Of a stretch of 64,000 nucleotides of DNA, positions 41,014 through 52,747 are shown piece by piece. Positions within the stretch are counted from its first letter, which is position 1. Each line of letters begins with the position of its first letter. The translations under genes were made by a program, and so were the position numbers. Under the pieces are notes generated by a model. That model worked only from the letters and a program-made list of their open reading frames with translations. It did not search any database and was not told the DNA's origin. The DNA is from Fragum whitleyi (Eukaryota > Mollusca > Bivalvia > Cardiida > Cardiidae): the NCBI GenBank assembly GCA_948146395.1, contig OX411543.1, positions 23,007,026 to 23,071,025 of the forward strand. The letters run 5' to 3'.

Positions 41014-41516
41014 TTGACTGTTCTTGAAAGTTCTTGCGGGATTAATAAACTGGTAACGTTATACAGGGGCGTCTCACACAAATCTTAAACCATATTAGTG
41101 TTGACATCTCAGAATAGATAAAAATAATTATCAATTATCAGGTCAAACAGTTCCTGAACAAAGAGAGAATATAATCAGATTTGATATCTAAAGGAAATAA
41201 AAATCTTCGACAAACTTAATTTTATAAAAATACTCGATTCCATTCTTAAACGACTTACTTACAATCTTAAACTTTTGGCTCGGCCCCTATGCAAATCAGA
41301 ACTATTTTTGATTAAATTCGCTGTTCCGGCTATTACGGACACAAGACAGTTTGAAAGGCTCAAAGTTGACATGTAGACGGACGGACAAAAACATTATTTT
41401 ACATTCAAAAATTCTGAAAAATAGATGGAAAAATGATATGACAATAAAAAACGTTTCATTAAATCATTTCTGATGTTTTGGCGAAATGTTGGTCCATGTA
41501 GAAGTCAAACGGACTA
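41014..41516. other. unassigned sequence
   Basis: AT-rich, with one short GACGGACGGAC stretch at about 41378. No gene recognised. Confidence 0.35.
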
Positions 41517-41518
41517 TA

Positions 41519-41815
41519 CAGTTAGTTACATCGTGATATTGACAGTCATCCCAATGCAGACCATCCTTAATCGCTCACTCAACGCCAAATTCATTCATTT
41601 CAAACACTCACAAACCATTCAAAGAACGCACCAAAATGACTAAGAAATATATCAGAACAAAGAGGGGGGGGATTAATGACTATCGCTTATTTTGTTCATT
41701 CTGAACAAAATTAGCTTTATTGGATTACCTCTCGTTAATTTCACTCAACACTCTCTCATCGCACTCATTGAATTTAATTCCAAATCATTCCAAAATCATT
41801 CCAAATTCATTCTTT
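41519..41815 (+). mobile_element. TcM MITE, internal deletion and lost right end
   Basis: CAGTTAGTTACATCGTGATA end preceded by TA. It jumps from the left third to a G-run and the central palindrome (about 41668-41733) and ends within CATTCCAAATCATTCC repeats. Confidence 0.75.
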
Positions 41816-42198
41816 CTAAAAATAAAAGCATTATGCCATCGTCCTAAAAATATCAATGCGATTTCATAAAGAAATGTCATATGGGATGTTCTCACACGGA
41901 TACTTGTATGATTATAAGACAAAGCGCCTTATCATCTGACGCAAATAACTTCCGTTTTGCGATATTCGGTTGTCCTATTTTCGAGTATTTGGGTTTAAAT
42001 TGAATTTACATATTAATGCGTATCTTTGAATATATGGATCTAAATAAAGTAATGTTGCTTTATGTAATAAGTTACCTTCCATAGAATAACAATAGAATAT
42101 AAAATCTTAAAAAAAAATGTATAACATTTTTTTCCGAATTCCAAGGAATTCAACATATTTTCGATTAAACTAGCTGAAATTAATACATTTCGTCTTAT
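41816..42198. other. unassigned sequence
   Basis: AT-rich; nothing recognised. Confidence 0.3.
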
Positions 42199-42199
42199 T

Positions 42200-42490
42200 C
42201 AGTTAGTTACATTAGTTACAACTCAACTCTATCAAAACCATTCTAAAGCGCTCACTCAGCGTTCCGCTCATTCATTCCAAACACTCACTCATAGCATCCA
42301 AAAACGCCCAAATCCATTGAAAAATATAGAATCAACAACGTCATTCAAAATTAATTTGGATAGAACAAAACCGCGATTTCAGTGACATAATTCCAATTGT
42401 AAGCGTCTAACAGGTTCTTGAAGAAATAGGAAGATATCTATAGAACTTATATAGAAATATTATTAAGGGGAGGTAATCAATATCTACAAA
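42200..42490 (+). mobile_element. TcM MITE, truncated inside the central palindrome
   Basis: CAGTTAGTTACATTAGTTAC end. Close relative of the 15276 copy over its left half; stops within GGGAGGTAATCAATATC. Confidence 0.75.
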
Positions 42491-42681
42491 ATTTACAACA
42501 TTAGGGATTGTATTCGAAATAAATATGCCTTTCACATTATTGAATTTCCCATTTTCTTTATCAGTAACGTTGTTCTTTTTTTAATGTATGATTATTGAAC
42601 ACGTAAGTGGGCTTCTAAAATAGCGTAACCTTTCTTTTGCCAAATTTCAGTTAGGATGTTTTTAAAGTCCTTTTGCTGTAA

Positions 42682-43560
42682 TGGCGCTGTCACACGTTAA
42701 AGTTTTAATAATCGTGTGCGGAATGTTTTGAATTGTTTATAGCAAGCTAACAACACGTTAGATACGCTGTGGACACATTCCGCACACGCCAACGGCACGC
42801 TGTAAAAAGTTGGCACATCTTGCGATACGCTGAGTATCTCAAAAGATTTTTTGGCATGCACAAAATTTCTTAGCGTGTGCTGGACGTATTAAAACACGTT
42901 CCGAAACGCCTAATGCGTTACAGACACGCTACGAGAATGTTTACATACGCCAAGGACACGCTAGATATACGTTGTCACAAAGTTTAACGTGGTTCTATCG
43001 TGTATCTAGCGTACAGAGAACGAGTAAATAGCGTGTTCCAAGCGTTAAGAACGTGTGTCCAGTGCGTTTCTAGCGAGTTTTCAATGTGTTTCTGGAAAAC
43101 GACATCGAGCTGAAGACAATTATTTTAATATTATTATTAAATTTTTAAAGCAAAGCCATACAATGATCTTTTAATCTAAATGTGAGTAGTTGCCGGTCGC
43201 CTTTTTATTTACTAAAATAATTATTTTGAAGTGGTAATTTCATGCAGAATTTATATTGTTATCCCAAACACACTTCGAACACGTTATAACAAGTTAAACT
43301 CGCTAAGCTAGTTTCGATGACGTTACGAACAGGTTGGACACACGCTCCAGAACGTTGGATTACACAGGCATTTGCTATCAACAAGTTACCCACACGTTAT
43401 TCACACGTTCAAACTCGCCATGAACACGCCACAATTGCGTCCTGAATTGGCATATAGAATATATAGGTCTGCGTATGCCGATGATTTACAGACTTAGCCG
43501 GGTTTTTTTTCAAACGCGTCAGACACACTCTGGCTAAAACGTTGTAGTGTAACAGGACCA
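42682..43560. mobile_element. PHF-2: complete phased foldback transposon
   Basis: About 880 bp. Terminal inverted repeats TGGCGCTGTCACACGTTAAA at the left and its diverged reverse complement ending AACAGGACCA at the right. It is flanked by TAA (42679-42681, 43561-43563). Left arm motifs read ACACGCT; motifs in the middle (42990-43100) read in the opposite sense as AGCGTGT, then ACACGTT again on the right. CG steps recur every 9-11 bp. The right 390 bp is homologous to 285-669. A 3-bp TWA-type duplication would fit PIF/Harbinger, but the superfamily is unproven. No ORF. Confidence 0.7.
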
Positions 43561-43794
43561 TAAAGTCCAAACCGGAAAATATCTATCTTAAGAAATAACG
43601 TGTCAGATAACCAATACCGTCCATTAACAAGGATCAATGTAGGCTAGATGTCTTTTTATGTACGGAGCCATTACTTTAAAGGTAAACAAGTAGGATACAA
43701 ATAGTCTCATATTTATGTCCCCAAAGTCTCGTTTTTCCAAACGTGTCGTCTTTGAAATGAAAATTGTGTGGAGACGTTTGAGATTCTGCCATTT

Positions 43795-44020
43795 TTAACA
43801 TCAGAAAAATGACGCTCTACCGACCATAACCATTCTTTACCAATCGCCTAGCGCCCCATTCCATTCATTCAAAATACTCAAACGGTCCGAAATCGTTCAA
43901 AACGCTCAATATTTAATTCAAGCGATTCTACGGTTTTATAGTCTTTGTCACAAAATATATATATAGGTAGATTTTATCAAAGGGCGGTAATAAAATGTCG
44001 ATACTTAATTATCCTGAATA
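43795..44020 (+). mobile_element. TcM left-half fragment, decayed
   Basis: CCATTCTTTACCAATCGCCT, CATTCCATTCATTCAAAATA and GGGCGGTAATAAAATGTCG blocks, breaking off just past the palindrome apex. Confidence 0.55.
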
Positions 44021-44126
44021 CTGGGCCTATCGTACCTAGGAAGGAAATTTTGATTTGTAAAAATGTACTTTTTTCACGTACTATACCGTGAACAATTTTT
44101 TGAACATTTTTTACAATATCCAAGAA

Positions 44127-44270
44127 ACTACGTCAAACGCACGAGTTTGCACTACGTTACTTACTACGCGTAAGCACGGCTTACTTCGACTTACTGCGCA
44201 GTAAACGCTCAGCTACGTGAATTGTACGACTGACTACGTTGATGTATAACTACGAACAACCAAGTTAATA
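44127..44270. repeat. phased CG array (PHF-3 candidate)
   Basis: ACTACG/TTACTACG-type motifs. CG steps from 44155 to 44237 are spaced 12, 10, 10, 10, 9, 10, 11 and 10 bp (8 intervals in 82 bp). No termini identified. Sequence differs from PHF-1/2. Confidence 0.55.
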
Positions 44271-44289
44271 AACGTAAATGTGACCAAGC

Positions 44290-45392
44290 CTTCACATCTG
44301 TATGACGTCGCGCACGCTAATGCTTTGGAACATTTTGTAACTAGAAGTTATTGCGCTGTATTTTTTCTAAAGGTCTTCTTGTTTTATCGCATGTAGATTT
44401 TGACATGCGTATTCAATTTCAAATGCTATATAAGTTACATTCCGATTAAGCCAGAATATTCTTTTCTGCTGGAAGGACCTCGACTATCAATTGGCTTAAA
44501 TCATTTTTGTCTTGGATAGCTGAAAAATGCACGGCGCGCAATTTAATAACGTAAGACGTTAAGAAATGATACGTTTTTGAAAAGTATGTCCACACAGCCA
44601 AATCTGAATATTTTGACTTTTTTTCTGTACGAATATTTCCTAGTGATTGTAAGAAAAAAAAATACGTGTATTAAAAAATGAAGAATGATTTATGAGAGAC
44701 ATTTTGAAAACCGGCTATAAAAATCGCGTATGTAAGAAATTGTATCAACACATATTTTCTTTCTTTATTTGTATTTGTTGTATATGACGTATTATTATCT
44801 TAACCACATTATCGAAAACTAGAAATAAATAATATTTTTGTTTTCAAATCTCACAAAATTACATCTATTATCAAAAAAGATTTTGAGAAATCTTTAACTT
44901 GTTTCACGCTGATCTTTCGCTAAAGTTTGACGTTTTACAATTTTTGAAAAGTAAAAAAAAAACAACCTCAAATGTCAAATGTTTGTTATTTGACTGACGA
45001 CCGTTTTAGTTCACCTACTAATATGCTGACACTTCTCGTGGGAATCTTAAGATTCTCCTCATTTTTCACTTACTATTTAACGCACTGTAGGGGTCTCAAA
45101 GAAAATCTAGTGACACAAAATTTGTTACGTTTTATAGACGTAATTTAACAGTTTTTGTGCCAAATAAACTTAATTTATCGGAAATTTGATTTTCCTCAAT
45201 CCTCTTAACAAATAAGATTTAAAATTGTGCTTTCTTGAAGTTCAATTGGTATACAGAACATAACAATTGGCTAACAGGTTTAGAAGAAATAATAGATGGA
45301 ACTTAACGGGGGCATGCAATTTCAATTGTTTTTTTAAGCATTTCCGTGCGCGACGTCTTTATTATAGTTAAATTTGTCAATAAATCGTTTGG
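44290..45392. other. unassigned sequence
   Basis: About 1.1 kb of AT-rich DNA without repeats shared elsewhere in the window and without a convincing reading frame. Confidence 0.35.
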
Positions 45393-45394
45393 TA

Positions 45395-45685
45395 CAGTTG
45401 GGTACATCTTGAATTCGACATTTATCTAAATCAAAACCATAATTAATTGTACACTCAGCGCCCCATTCATTCATTCAAAACACTCACTCAAATCATTCAA
45501 AAACGCCCCCCAAAGAACTACAAAAGATAAGATCAACAATTACATTGAAAATAAATATAGATTAAACAACACGATTTGACTGACATAACAGCAACTATAA
45601 TCGTGATTGGTTCCTGAACTAAAATGAAGCTATTCATGGAACTTGTATGTATGTTCTATTAAAGGGAGGTAATAATTATCGCTAG
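45395..45685 (+). mobile_element. TcM MITE, truncated inside the central palindrome
   Basis: CAGTTGGGTACATCTTGAAT end preceded by TA (45393-45394), normal left half, broken at GGGAGGTAATAATTATCGCT. Confidence 0.75.
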
Positions 45686-45757
45686 CATCCCCCCAAAGAT
45701 TTACAAGATCTACCGATTTGTGGGACACAACTGGTCGGAAAACCCGGGATTTATATA

Positions 45758-46176
45758 CAGTTAATTACATCATGAAATTGACGTTAAACCCGATCAAAAT
45801 CATTCTAAATCGGTCACTCGGCGCTCCATTCATTCATTCTAGACACTCACTCAAACCATTCAAAAACGCTCCAGACTCAATGATAAACATATACGAACAC
45901 TTTCGTTCAAAATAAAAATAGCCGGGGAAAAAAATCGGGATTTCACTTATTTTATTGAAATTGTAAGTGTTTGATAGGTTCTTGAAGAAATAGGGAGCTA
46001 TCTGTAGAACGTGTGTGTATATTTTATTAAAGGGAAGTAATCAATATTGCTAATTTTGTTCATCCTGAACAAAATTTGCAATACTGAATTACCTCCCATA
46101 ATATTTAGTCGCTCCACACATTCATTCAATTTCATTCCTAAATCATTCCTTGTCAATTTCACGACGTTGTTGACTG
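45758..46176 (+). mobile_element. TcM MITE, full length
   Basis: 419 bp between TA dinucleotides (45756-45757, 46177-46178). CAGTTAATTACATCATGAAA to CACGACGTTGTTGACTG. Palindrome at about 46030-46095. Confidence 0.85.
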
Positions 46177-46200
46177 TAAGATTACCGGTTCGAGGCGCTT

Positions 46201-46603
46201 CAGTAAAGCATATCGTGCAATCGATAAGATGGGAAATTTTGGAATGAAATTGAATGAGTTTGTGGAGCGAGTTTTGACTGAAATACAAGGGAGGTAATAC
46301 ATTATCGCTAATTTTGTTCTACTTGAAAAGAAATAGCTATTTATATTAAAGATACTTTTGTGTTTATGTGCCTTCATTGACTAATCAGGCACTTCAAAAT
46401 CCACCCAAGCAATAAAATCTTAGAATTTGATCGATTACAATAAAATGTTGATCGTCTTGATCGATTTCGAAATGTTTTCTAAAGATTTCGGAGCGATTTT
46501 AGTCGATTTAGTGAGTGTTTGGTTTGAATAAATGGAGCTCTCAGTAAGCGACTTAGAGTGGTTCTAATTGAAATGACAGTCGATTTCAAGATGTTTTTAA
46601 CTG
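46201..46603 (-). mobile_element. TcM subfamily 2 MITE
   Basis: CAGTAAAGCATATCGTGCAA end, subfamily-2 interior (GACTAATCAGGCACTTCAAA; TTTGATCGATT), end CAAGATGTTTTTAACTG followed by TA. Confidence 0.8.
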
Positions 46604-46748
46604 TACCCCTGCACTATGACAATGCTTTCAAGTCAGCAGTTACAGTTTTCAAGCAGGACTGGGTTTCAACAAAATATACTCCTAATAATTCTAAGTGTGA
46701 AAGTTATCATTTCTGTGACAATGAAATTGAGGGTACTTACTTTTGATA

Positions 46749-47124
46749 TTATCCATGATTAATGCCCTGACAGGGCGGAGCCTAAATAACGGGTCGTTGC
46801 ACTTAAGGTTAAGGGAATTCAGCTTTTATCTAAAATTACCTACTTCTAAAGAGAGTCGACATTAATAACTCGAGACCTTTAATCGTAGATTGGTAACCAA
46901 ACTCTCGTAACTTCAGCTTAATCAAGCTGAAGTTACAAGGCTTTGGTAACCAAACGATGAAAAGTGTTCACTATCTCAAAGCACGTGAATCCTTTAGGTT
47001 TTAGGATACAGTTATTTGCACGCGTTTACGATGATTACCAGAAGAACCCACACTATTGAAAAGTAAACTCGCCAAATTACGTCACGGTTAAGCCCCGCCC
47101 TGCCAGTTCATTTATTACGCAGAA
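46749..47124. mobile_element. MU-B element, second copy
   Basis: 376 bp: TTATCCATGATTAATGCCCT left terminus, CATTTATTACGCAGAA right terminus, same central CTTCAGCTTA/AAGCTGAAG inverted repeat. No clean abutting target duplication; TACTTACTT (46734) and TACCTGCTT (47125) match at 7 of 9 but are offset by six bases. Confidence 0.8.
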
Positions 47125-49580
47125 TACCTGCTTGAAGACTACCTGATGCATGATTTCACAAAATAAGTGGACAATATGTTGAGTAGATGATCAATTTTTC
47201 GTCAGAAAACGTGAGCTTATAAGATTTAATTATTAAATAAATTTAAATAATAAACTTAATTACGAAAAAGAAAATGCGCGAAAGCAGAAGAAATGTAAAG
47301 TATCACCTAAGAATTTTTGAGTAGTGTGCACTATTACAGTTAAGCATATTTTTACCAGTTATTGGAAATCTTCGACATCTTCGCAAGAGGGCAATAGCGT
47401 TTTTTGGGAGAAGAGAATAATTTTTGGTATATTTGTAATCTCTAAGTTAAAGCGATCTTAAACGGCGTATATTTTTGCTTTTTGATTTAGAAATAACGTT
47501 ACCATGACATCGTAGAATTCACGATTTGGAGCGCTTTCTACAAACGACCCTATCCCCATTTAAATGCGCAGTGCTATTTAATACATGTACAAAACGTTTT
47601 CGTTCCGCCAATTGCACTAAAATGAAGCTTAATAAATTGTAATAACCCAAATGCTATATAAAATTGATTGAATATAGATATATAGACATGTGAGTTTATT
47701 GAAATCAATAATCACATTTTTACCGTTCCAAAAATCTCACTTTTAACAAAATTTTACAAAATTGTCCCGATGATTTTATCAAATTTTGATATATTTTTCT
47801 CAAATTCAAGTTAGGTTAACAGGGAAAGTTTTAAAGGCTTACACCGCACAATTTTTTTTATAATCTAGATTTAAAAGTTGATATTTTGACGTTAAATCTA
47901 TGACATTGACGTTCAAAGTACAAATATTTATTTTCTATATTTTGATTTATATGCGATATATTAGTATAGAAAGATCAAAATTCCCTGACGTGTTCAATAG
48001 CCTTTAAGGAAAAGGCCCTCGAAATTTCATTCCAATACACCGAAAACTTCACGGTACACATGAATTTACCTAACACAAGTGTTGCTGATCTATGACCTCC
48101 GCACATGTAAGAATAACGTCGAGGTCGCTATGATTTTAAAACACTGATCTTGTAAGTTTTAATCGCAAGCTTGACATTATGACGTTACTATGAATTAGAA
48201 CGTTTAAAGACTATTTGTTTTTGTAGTGTCATCATTTCAAATAAAATAGGACAAATCCCAATGAATGTTTATAAAAAATGAAAAATCTTCTCGACATTTA
48301 CTTTTTTATATACAGAAATCTTTAAAATACTTTTAGTGAAGTATGTTAACAGAATAAAGCGAATTTTTCGACGTACTGCGTTTCTTTTTCCAAAATTTCG
48401 ACGTTAGGGTAATAAACTTTGTTCTACAATTGTAGATGTTCCGCACGGTGAAACGTCACATTAAATTGCGAGCATATAAAACGGAAAGAAGAAAAAGAAA
48501 TATCAAATTTCAGACAAATTTCACCGGGCCAATCTTTCGAAAAATTAGTTTAATGTTTTTTTCCGTGACGCATTTTTTTTAAAATTAACTTTGAATCAAT
48601 CATATGTTTCTATCGTTGAATATAAGTATTTCTTGATTAAATGTAAATATTCAAAAATGATTTGGCGTTATTTTGGTGTTTTCAAGTGATTCGAATCGTC
48701 TTAAATACGATCACGGTAAGCGTTTAAGAAGGTGTAGGGTTATTTGTAAAAAAAGCGCGGACTCGTCATTTTAACGGCGTCATGGTGACTTAAATTTTGA
48801 ATTGCACGTTTTAAAAGTTACACCGTTGAGATCGCGCTTATACAAAGTTTCCATAGATAAAAATCTTTATGCAAAAAAAGCTTTTGTCCTCTTCCACCTT
48901 AAAATGCCAAATCAGGGATAAATGACATGTCTGCAAAGGGTTAGAATGCCTGAATAGGCTTTCTCTCTCGAGCCCACTTTCAAATGGATAACGTTTGTGG
49001 TGTAACGACAGGATTGGAGAAGGGTGTAAGTGACGTCATTTCTGGTCAACAAGACGACGTTTGAGTGTTTGTCTTTGGACCCAACGTGCTTAAACGCGGT
49101 ATCAATGAATTGTTTGACACATTGATTCAATAAGGAGAACTTTGAATTTGTTTGGGTTTTGTTTCGTTTCAAAAGAAAATATTGTTCTTCCATTATAGCG
49201 ACTGACAAAGTCAAACCACAAAGAGTATCTTTAAAATTGTAAACGTAACTAGAATAAAAGAGAATGTTTAAAAATGACATTATATTTTAATTAAAGGTAA
49301 CTTGCTAATGTAACAAAATAATTATATATTTTGGCCAGAGTTTGGATACTTATATTTCCGTTTGAGTGATATCTTTTTCGGGTATTGTGTGTGTAAAGTC
49401 GTTCAATATATGTTTTACCTATATTTCAAACTTTTGAACTTCCTGACGCCTGTGGAGTAGTACATCATTTATAAACACGGAAATACGTTGTCATGTTAGG
49501 GAAGTGCCTTATATGTGGTATAATTGATCCATTTCAGGATAGCTTTCAATATATCCACACCCTTGTACACAAAGCGGTTA
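47125..49580. other. long mostly single-copy stretch
   Basis: About 2.4 kb with no repeat family found elsewhere in the window, which is unusual here. Apart from the candidate exon at 48912-49267, frames are short and AT-rich. Confidence 0.4.
48912..49267 (-). CDS. candidate coding exon, unidentified protein
   Basis: Minus-strand open frame of about 120 codons ending in a stop at 48912. Upstream (49250-49285, read on the minus strand) is a pyrimidine-rich stretch ending TTTTATTCTAG, a good splice-acceptor context, so a terminal exon beginning near 49250 is possible. The sequence is more GC-rich than its surroundings, with a mixed amino-acid composition (Met-Glu-Glu-Gln-Tyr-Phe-Leu-Leu-Lys internally; Asn-Val-Val-Leu-Leu-Thr-Arg-Asn-Asp-Val). 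I recognise no domain. It may be a terminal exon, a processed fragment or chance. Confidence 0.3.
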
Positions 49581-50014
49581 CAGACAATCACATCATGATT
49601 TGATTCATAGTCAAAACCATTCAAAATCACTCGTTCAGCGCTCCAATAATTCACTTTCCAACCATTCACCCCAATGACTCAAAAACGCCCCGAAATAGTT
49701 CATACAACGCTTCGAAATCGTTAAAAATGGACAATATTTCAATCAATTCGATCAAATGATTACATCATTTTATTGGGTGGTGTTGATTTTTAAGCGTCTG
49801 ATTTGACCATAACTACAAAAATTAAAAAATACGTAGATCTAATCAGAGGGAGGTAAAAATTATCGCTTATTTCGTCCAACGGGACGAAGTTATCGATAAC
49901 GTTTTACTTCCCTTGAAGACAATTCAAAAAATCGCTCCACACACTCCTTCAATTTCATTCCATTATCATTCCGAAATCATTAACCATGTCAATTACATTA
50001 TGTTATGCACTTTA
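49581..50014 (+). mobile_element. TcM subfamily 2 MITE
   Basis: CAGACAATCACATCATGATT end preceded by TA, subfamily-2 interior (ATTGGGTGGTGTTGATTTTT), a distinct central palindrome TTCGTCCAACGGGACGAA (about 49870), and CAATTACATTATGTTATGCA end. Confidence 0.75.
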
Positions 50015-50019
50015 GCTAA

Positions 50020-50560
50020 TGTTATATATAAATAAACCTAACGGTTTTTACTGTGTCTATTTTTAGAATTAGTCTGGGAATTTTCCAATTACCTTGTCTA
50101 ATAGGTAAATGTATGTAGAAGATTTCAGATCTTTCTAGAAAGGACTTTTAGAAAGTGATTCAAACTCTAGAATCTTCTAATGTTCTATGCTATTCTAGAT
50201 TGTTCTATGGTATTATATAAAGGGATTCCTACAGCATTCTTGGTTCACTTGTTTTAGACTAATGGTTTCATTTAGTAGTACTGTGTTAAACTAAAAGGGG
50301 ATTTCTCGTTATCTTAAAAATGTGTTTAAAAGCGTGTTAAATTTTAAATTCGGATATTATTGGACGTATTATTTGTGGACCAGGAACTTGATTAAATTGG
50401 ATCTAAAATTAAAAGCTTTAGGATTAAACATTCAAGGTATTGTAATTTGTTTTCGTATTAATTTCATATTGTCAGTAATTCTGGTATTATTGTCAATAAA
50501 TATTGTTAATTGTAAAGTTTGTTGCTGGCTTCTTTGTTCTTGTTACATTGGCACGTAACT
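50020..50560 (+). mobile_element. solo LTR of the Gmr1-like retrotransposon
   Basis: 541 bp matching both LTRs of the element at 19242-25598 throughout (TGTTATATATAAAT to GGCACGTAACT), with TATA box and AATAAA-like signal retained. Flanked by GCTAA (50015-50019) and GTTAA (50561-50565), a 5-bp duplication with one mismatch. This is consistent with LTR-LTR recombination after an older insertion. Confidence 0.9.
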
Positions 50561-50637
50561 GTTAATTATAGACATTTCCACGTGAATATCAAAGTGCGAC
50601 AGTGCAGAAGTGTACGGTTAGTGACATTGGATAGTTA

Positions 50638-51045
50638 CAGTTAGTTACATCGTGAAATTGACATAAACCTCAATCAAAACCACTCTAAAGCGCTCACTCA
50701 GCGCTCCGTTCACTCATTACAATCACTCACACAAACCATTCAAAAACGCTAAAACCCATTGAAAAAAATAGAAACAACACCGCCATTCAAAATTGTTTTT
50801 ATGAGATGGTGCTGACTTTGAAGCTTCCAAAAAGACATGCAAACCTGTTTTCTTTTTAAAACTGCGCAAACTTTTAATGGAAAGTCACCTACTACCGATT
50901 TTTTCGTCAATTTTTAGCCGATTTAGCAATATCGCATTTACTTCCTTCAACTTATTCAAAATTCTATCATCTCACTTATTCAATCTCATTCCGAAATAAT
51001 TACAAAATCATTCCTCCTATCAAATTCACGATGTTTCTAACCATA
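50638..51045 (+). mobile_element. TcM MITE with replaced centre
   Basis: CAGTTAGTTACATCGTGAAA end preceded by TA and CAAATTCACGATGTTTCTAA end. The centre is rearranged: no GGGAGGTAAT palindrome, but a TTTTTTCGTCAATTTTTAGC stretch. Confidence 0.75.
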
Positions 51046-51209
51046 CTACGTGCTCAACAAGATACAGGTTGGAAAAGTAGGACATGATTTGGAATCTTAC
51101 ACAATAAAACGACGATGTGTTAATATTTGATTATTCCTTGCAAAAAGTGCGATTTGTCATTCTTATTCAATATATTTGATAACATCGTATACTGCCAAGA
51201 AAAGGGATT

Positions 51210-51452
51210 TTGATATGTTTTTTTAATAAAATTAAATGAATGTGATGATTGAGTTTTGAATGATATTCAAAAATGTTAAATATTATCGCCAATTTCGTCC
51301 CATTTGACGAAATTGGCGATATTATTCACCACCCTTGTATAAAATCTTTGCAATAATACGGAATAATTAGACTCTTAAACGTCAATTTGAGCGCTTCAAG
51401 CGTATGATATTGAATGGTTTTGGTTGAGATAAGTGTCAATTTTAAGGTGAGA
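51210..51452 (-). mobile_element. TcM-related decayed copy
   Basis: Retains GTGATGATTGAGTTTTGAAT, a strong central palindrome (ATCGCCAATTTCGTC / GACGAAATTGGCGAT, 51286-51321) and GGTTTTGGTTGAGATAAGTG. Confidence 0.6.
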
Positions 51453-52079
51453 TTAGCTCTATCGCATTTTCTGGCGCTCAATACCGACAATTGTCAGCAT
51501 TTCATTATTATTTTTTTTTGAATATAGACAGATATTTAAATCAGATATATAAATATAGATATTTTTTAAATATATATATATATATATAATTATCAATCCA
51601 ATTATTTCTTTTGTTTTAAATGCTGAGATCCACCCTTTTTCTTATTCATTTCGTTATTTGACGTCGAGCATGTATCGTCAGAACAAAAGGTGGCGGTTAG
51701 CCAGCGGGGCGCGAGATTTATATATTACTAGGAATATAATTTAATGTAGTCGGCTGCCTTGCGTTCAGGAGAGCATAGCGATTGCGAACGTTTGCAAGCA
51801 TTTTCCTGTTTTCCTATCTTGATCAGTGTGCTTGCTTAAAGAGCTTGCGTTAATCGGCTAGCTAGATCATGAAGTGATTTATAAGCATACAGCGAAACTT
51901 TATCGATTTTCTCGGAAATCAAGTGATTTCCATTTTGTTGGGACTTTAATTCATTAAAAGGTGTGGGTCTTTGAGTAAAACATATTTTTACTTCGATTCA
52001 TTAATCTTAAAATGTTTTCTTATGGCATTTGAGGGATTCAGCTTTCATTAGAGTCAATTTTGTTGCATACAATAAATTA
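51453..52079. other. unassigned sequence with (TA)n
   Basis: Contains a (TA)n run at 51567-51588. No gene or dispersed repeat recognised. Confidence 0.4.
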
Positions 52080-52081
52080 CG

Positions 52082-52717
52082 TAATAAAATTGACATTGAC
52101 AAATTGACATTCCTATCAAAATTATTCTAAATCGCTCACTCATCGCTCCATTCATTCATTCGAAACAATAATTCAAAACATTAAAAAACGCTTAAATGAC
52201 TAAAAATGATAAGATGAACAACTACTTTCATCATAATTAAAGCTAGAAAAAATGCGCTTCCATTTGACATACTTGAAATTGTAAGCGTCTGATTGGTTCT
52301 TAAAGAAATATGAAGATTTTTATAGAACTTGTATGCATATTTCTTTAAAGGGAGGTAATTGATATTGCTTTTATTTTCATAAACAAAGAAAGCAATTTTA
52401 GATTACCTCCCTTTAAATACACTAAAAAACTCACTCCGCGTACACATTCCGGCGGCACTCATTCTATCCGACTATTTGTCTCTCTCCAATGGGTAGATAA
52501 TCGTAGACCTATGTGGCAGGAGGCTAGGAAAGGATGAGATGGTTGTACTAGTGAGAGAAATACCAGGTATCCATTGTTAGGTGCTCCATCCACCGCGATA
52601 TAACTAAAAAAATGTTGAGAGGCGTTAATCTCCATTCAATCAATCAATCGATAGTACACATACAATTTCATTCCTGAATCGTTCTAAAATCATTCACCTC
52701 GTCTATTTTACGATGTT
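52082..52717 (+). mobile_element. TcM MITE interrupted by a SINE
   Basis: Left part from AATTGACATTCCTATCAAAA, central palindrome (about 52345-52410), CACTAAAAAACTCACTCCGC. After the SINE it resumes with ACAATTTCATTCCTGAATCG to CTATTTTACGATGTTGTA. Confidence 0.8.
52450..52653 (+). mobile_element. SINE, head-truncated, nested in TcM
   Basis: Starts at the end of the tRNA-like head (GGCGGCACTCATTCTATCC), includes the body with GGAGGCTAGGAAAGGATGAG and ends with CAATCAATCAATCGATA. Flanked by GTACACAT (52440-52447, 52654-52661). Confidence 0.85.
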
Positions 52718-52747
52718 GTAGCAACTAGTCAATTTTGGAAAGCGCTT

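Noticed and set aside
45718..46377. Several 60-96 codon frames on both strands
   Set aside because: All overlap TcM MITE sequence and recur as non-open sequence in other copies.
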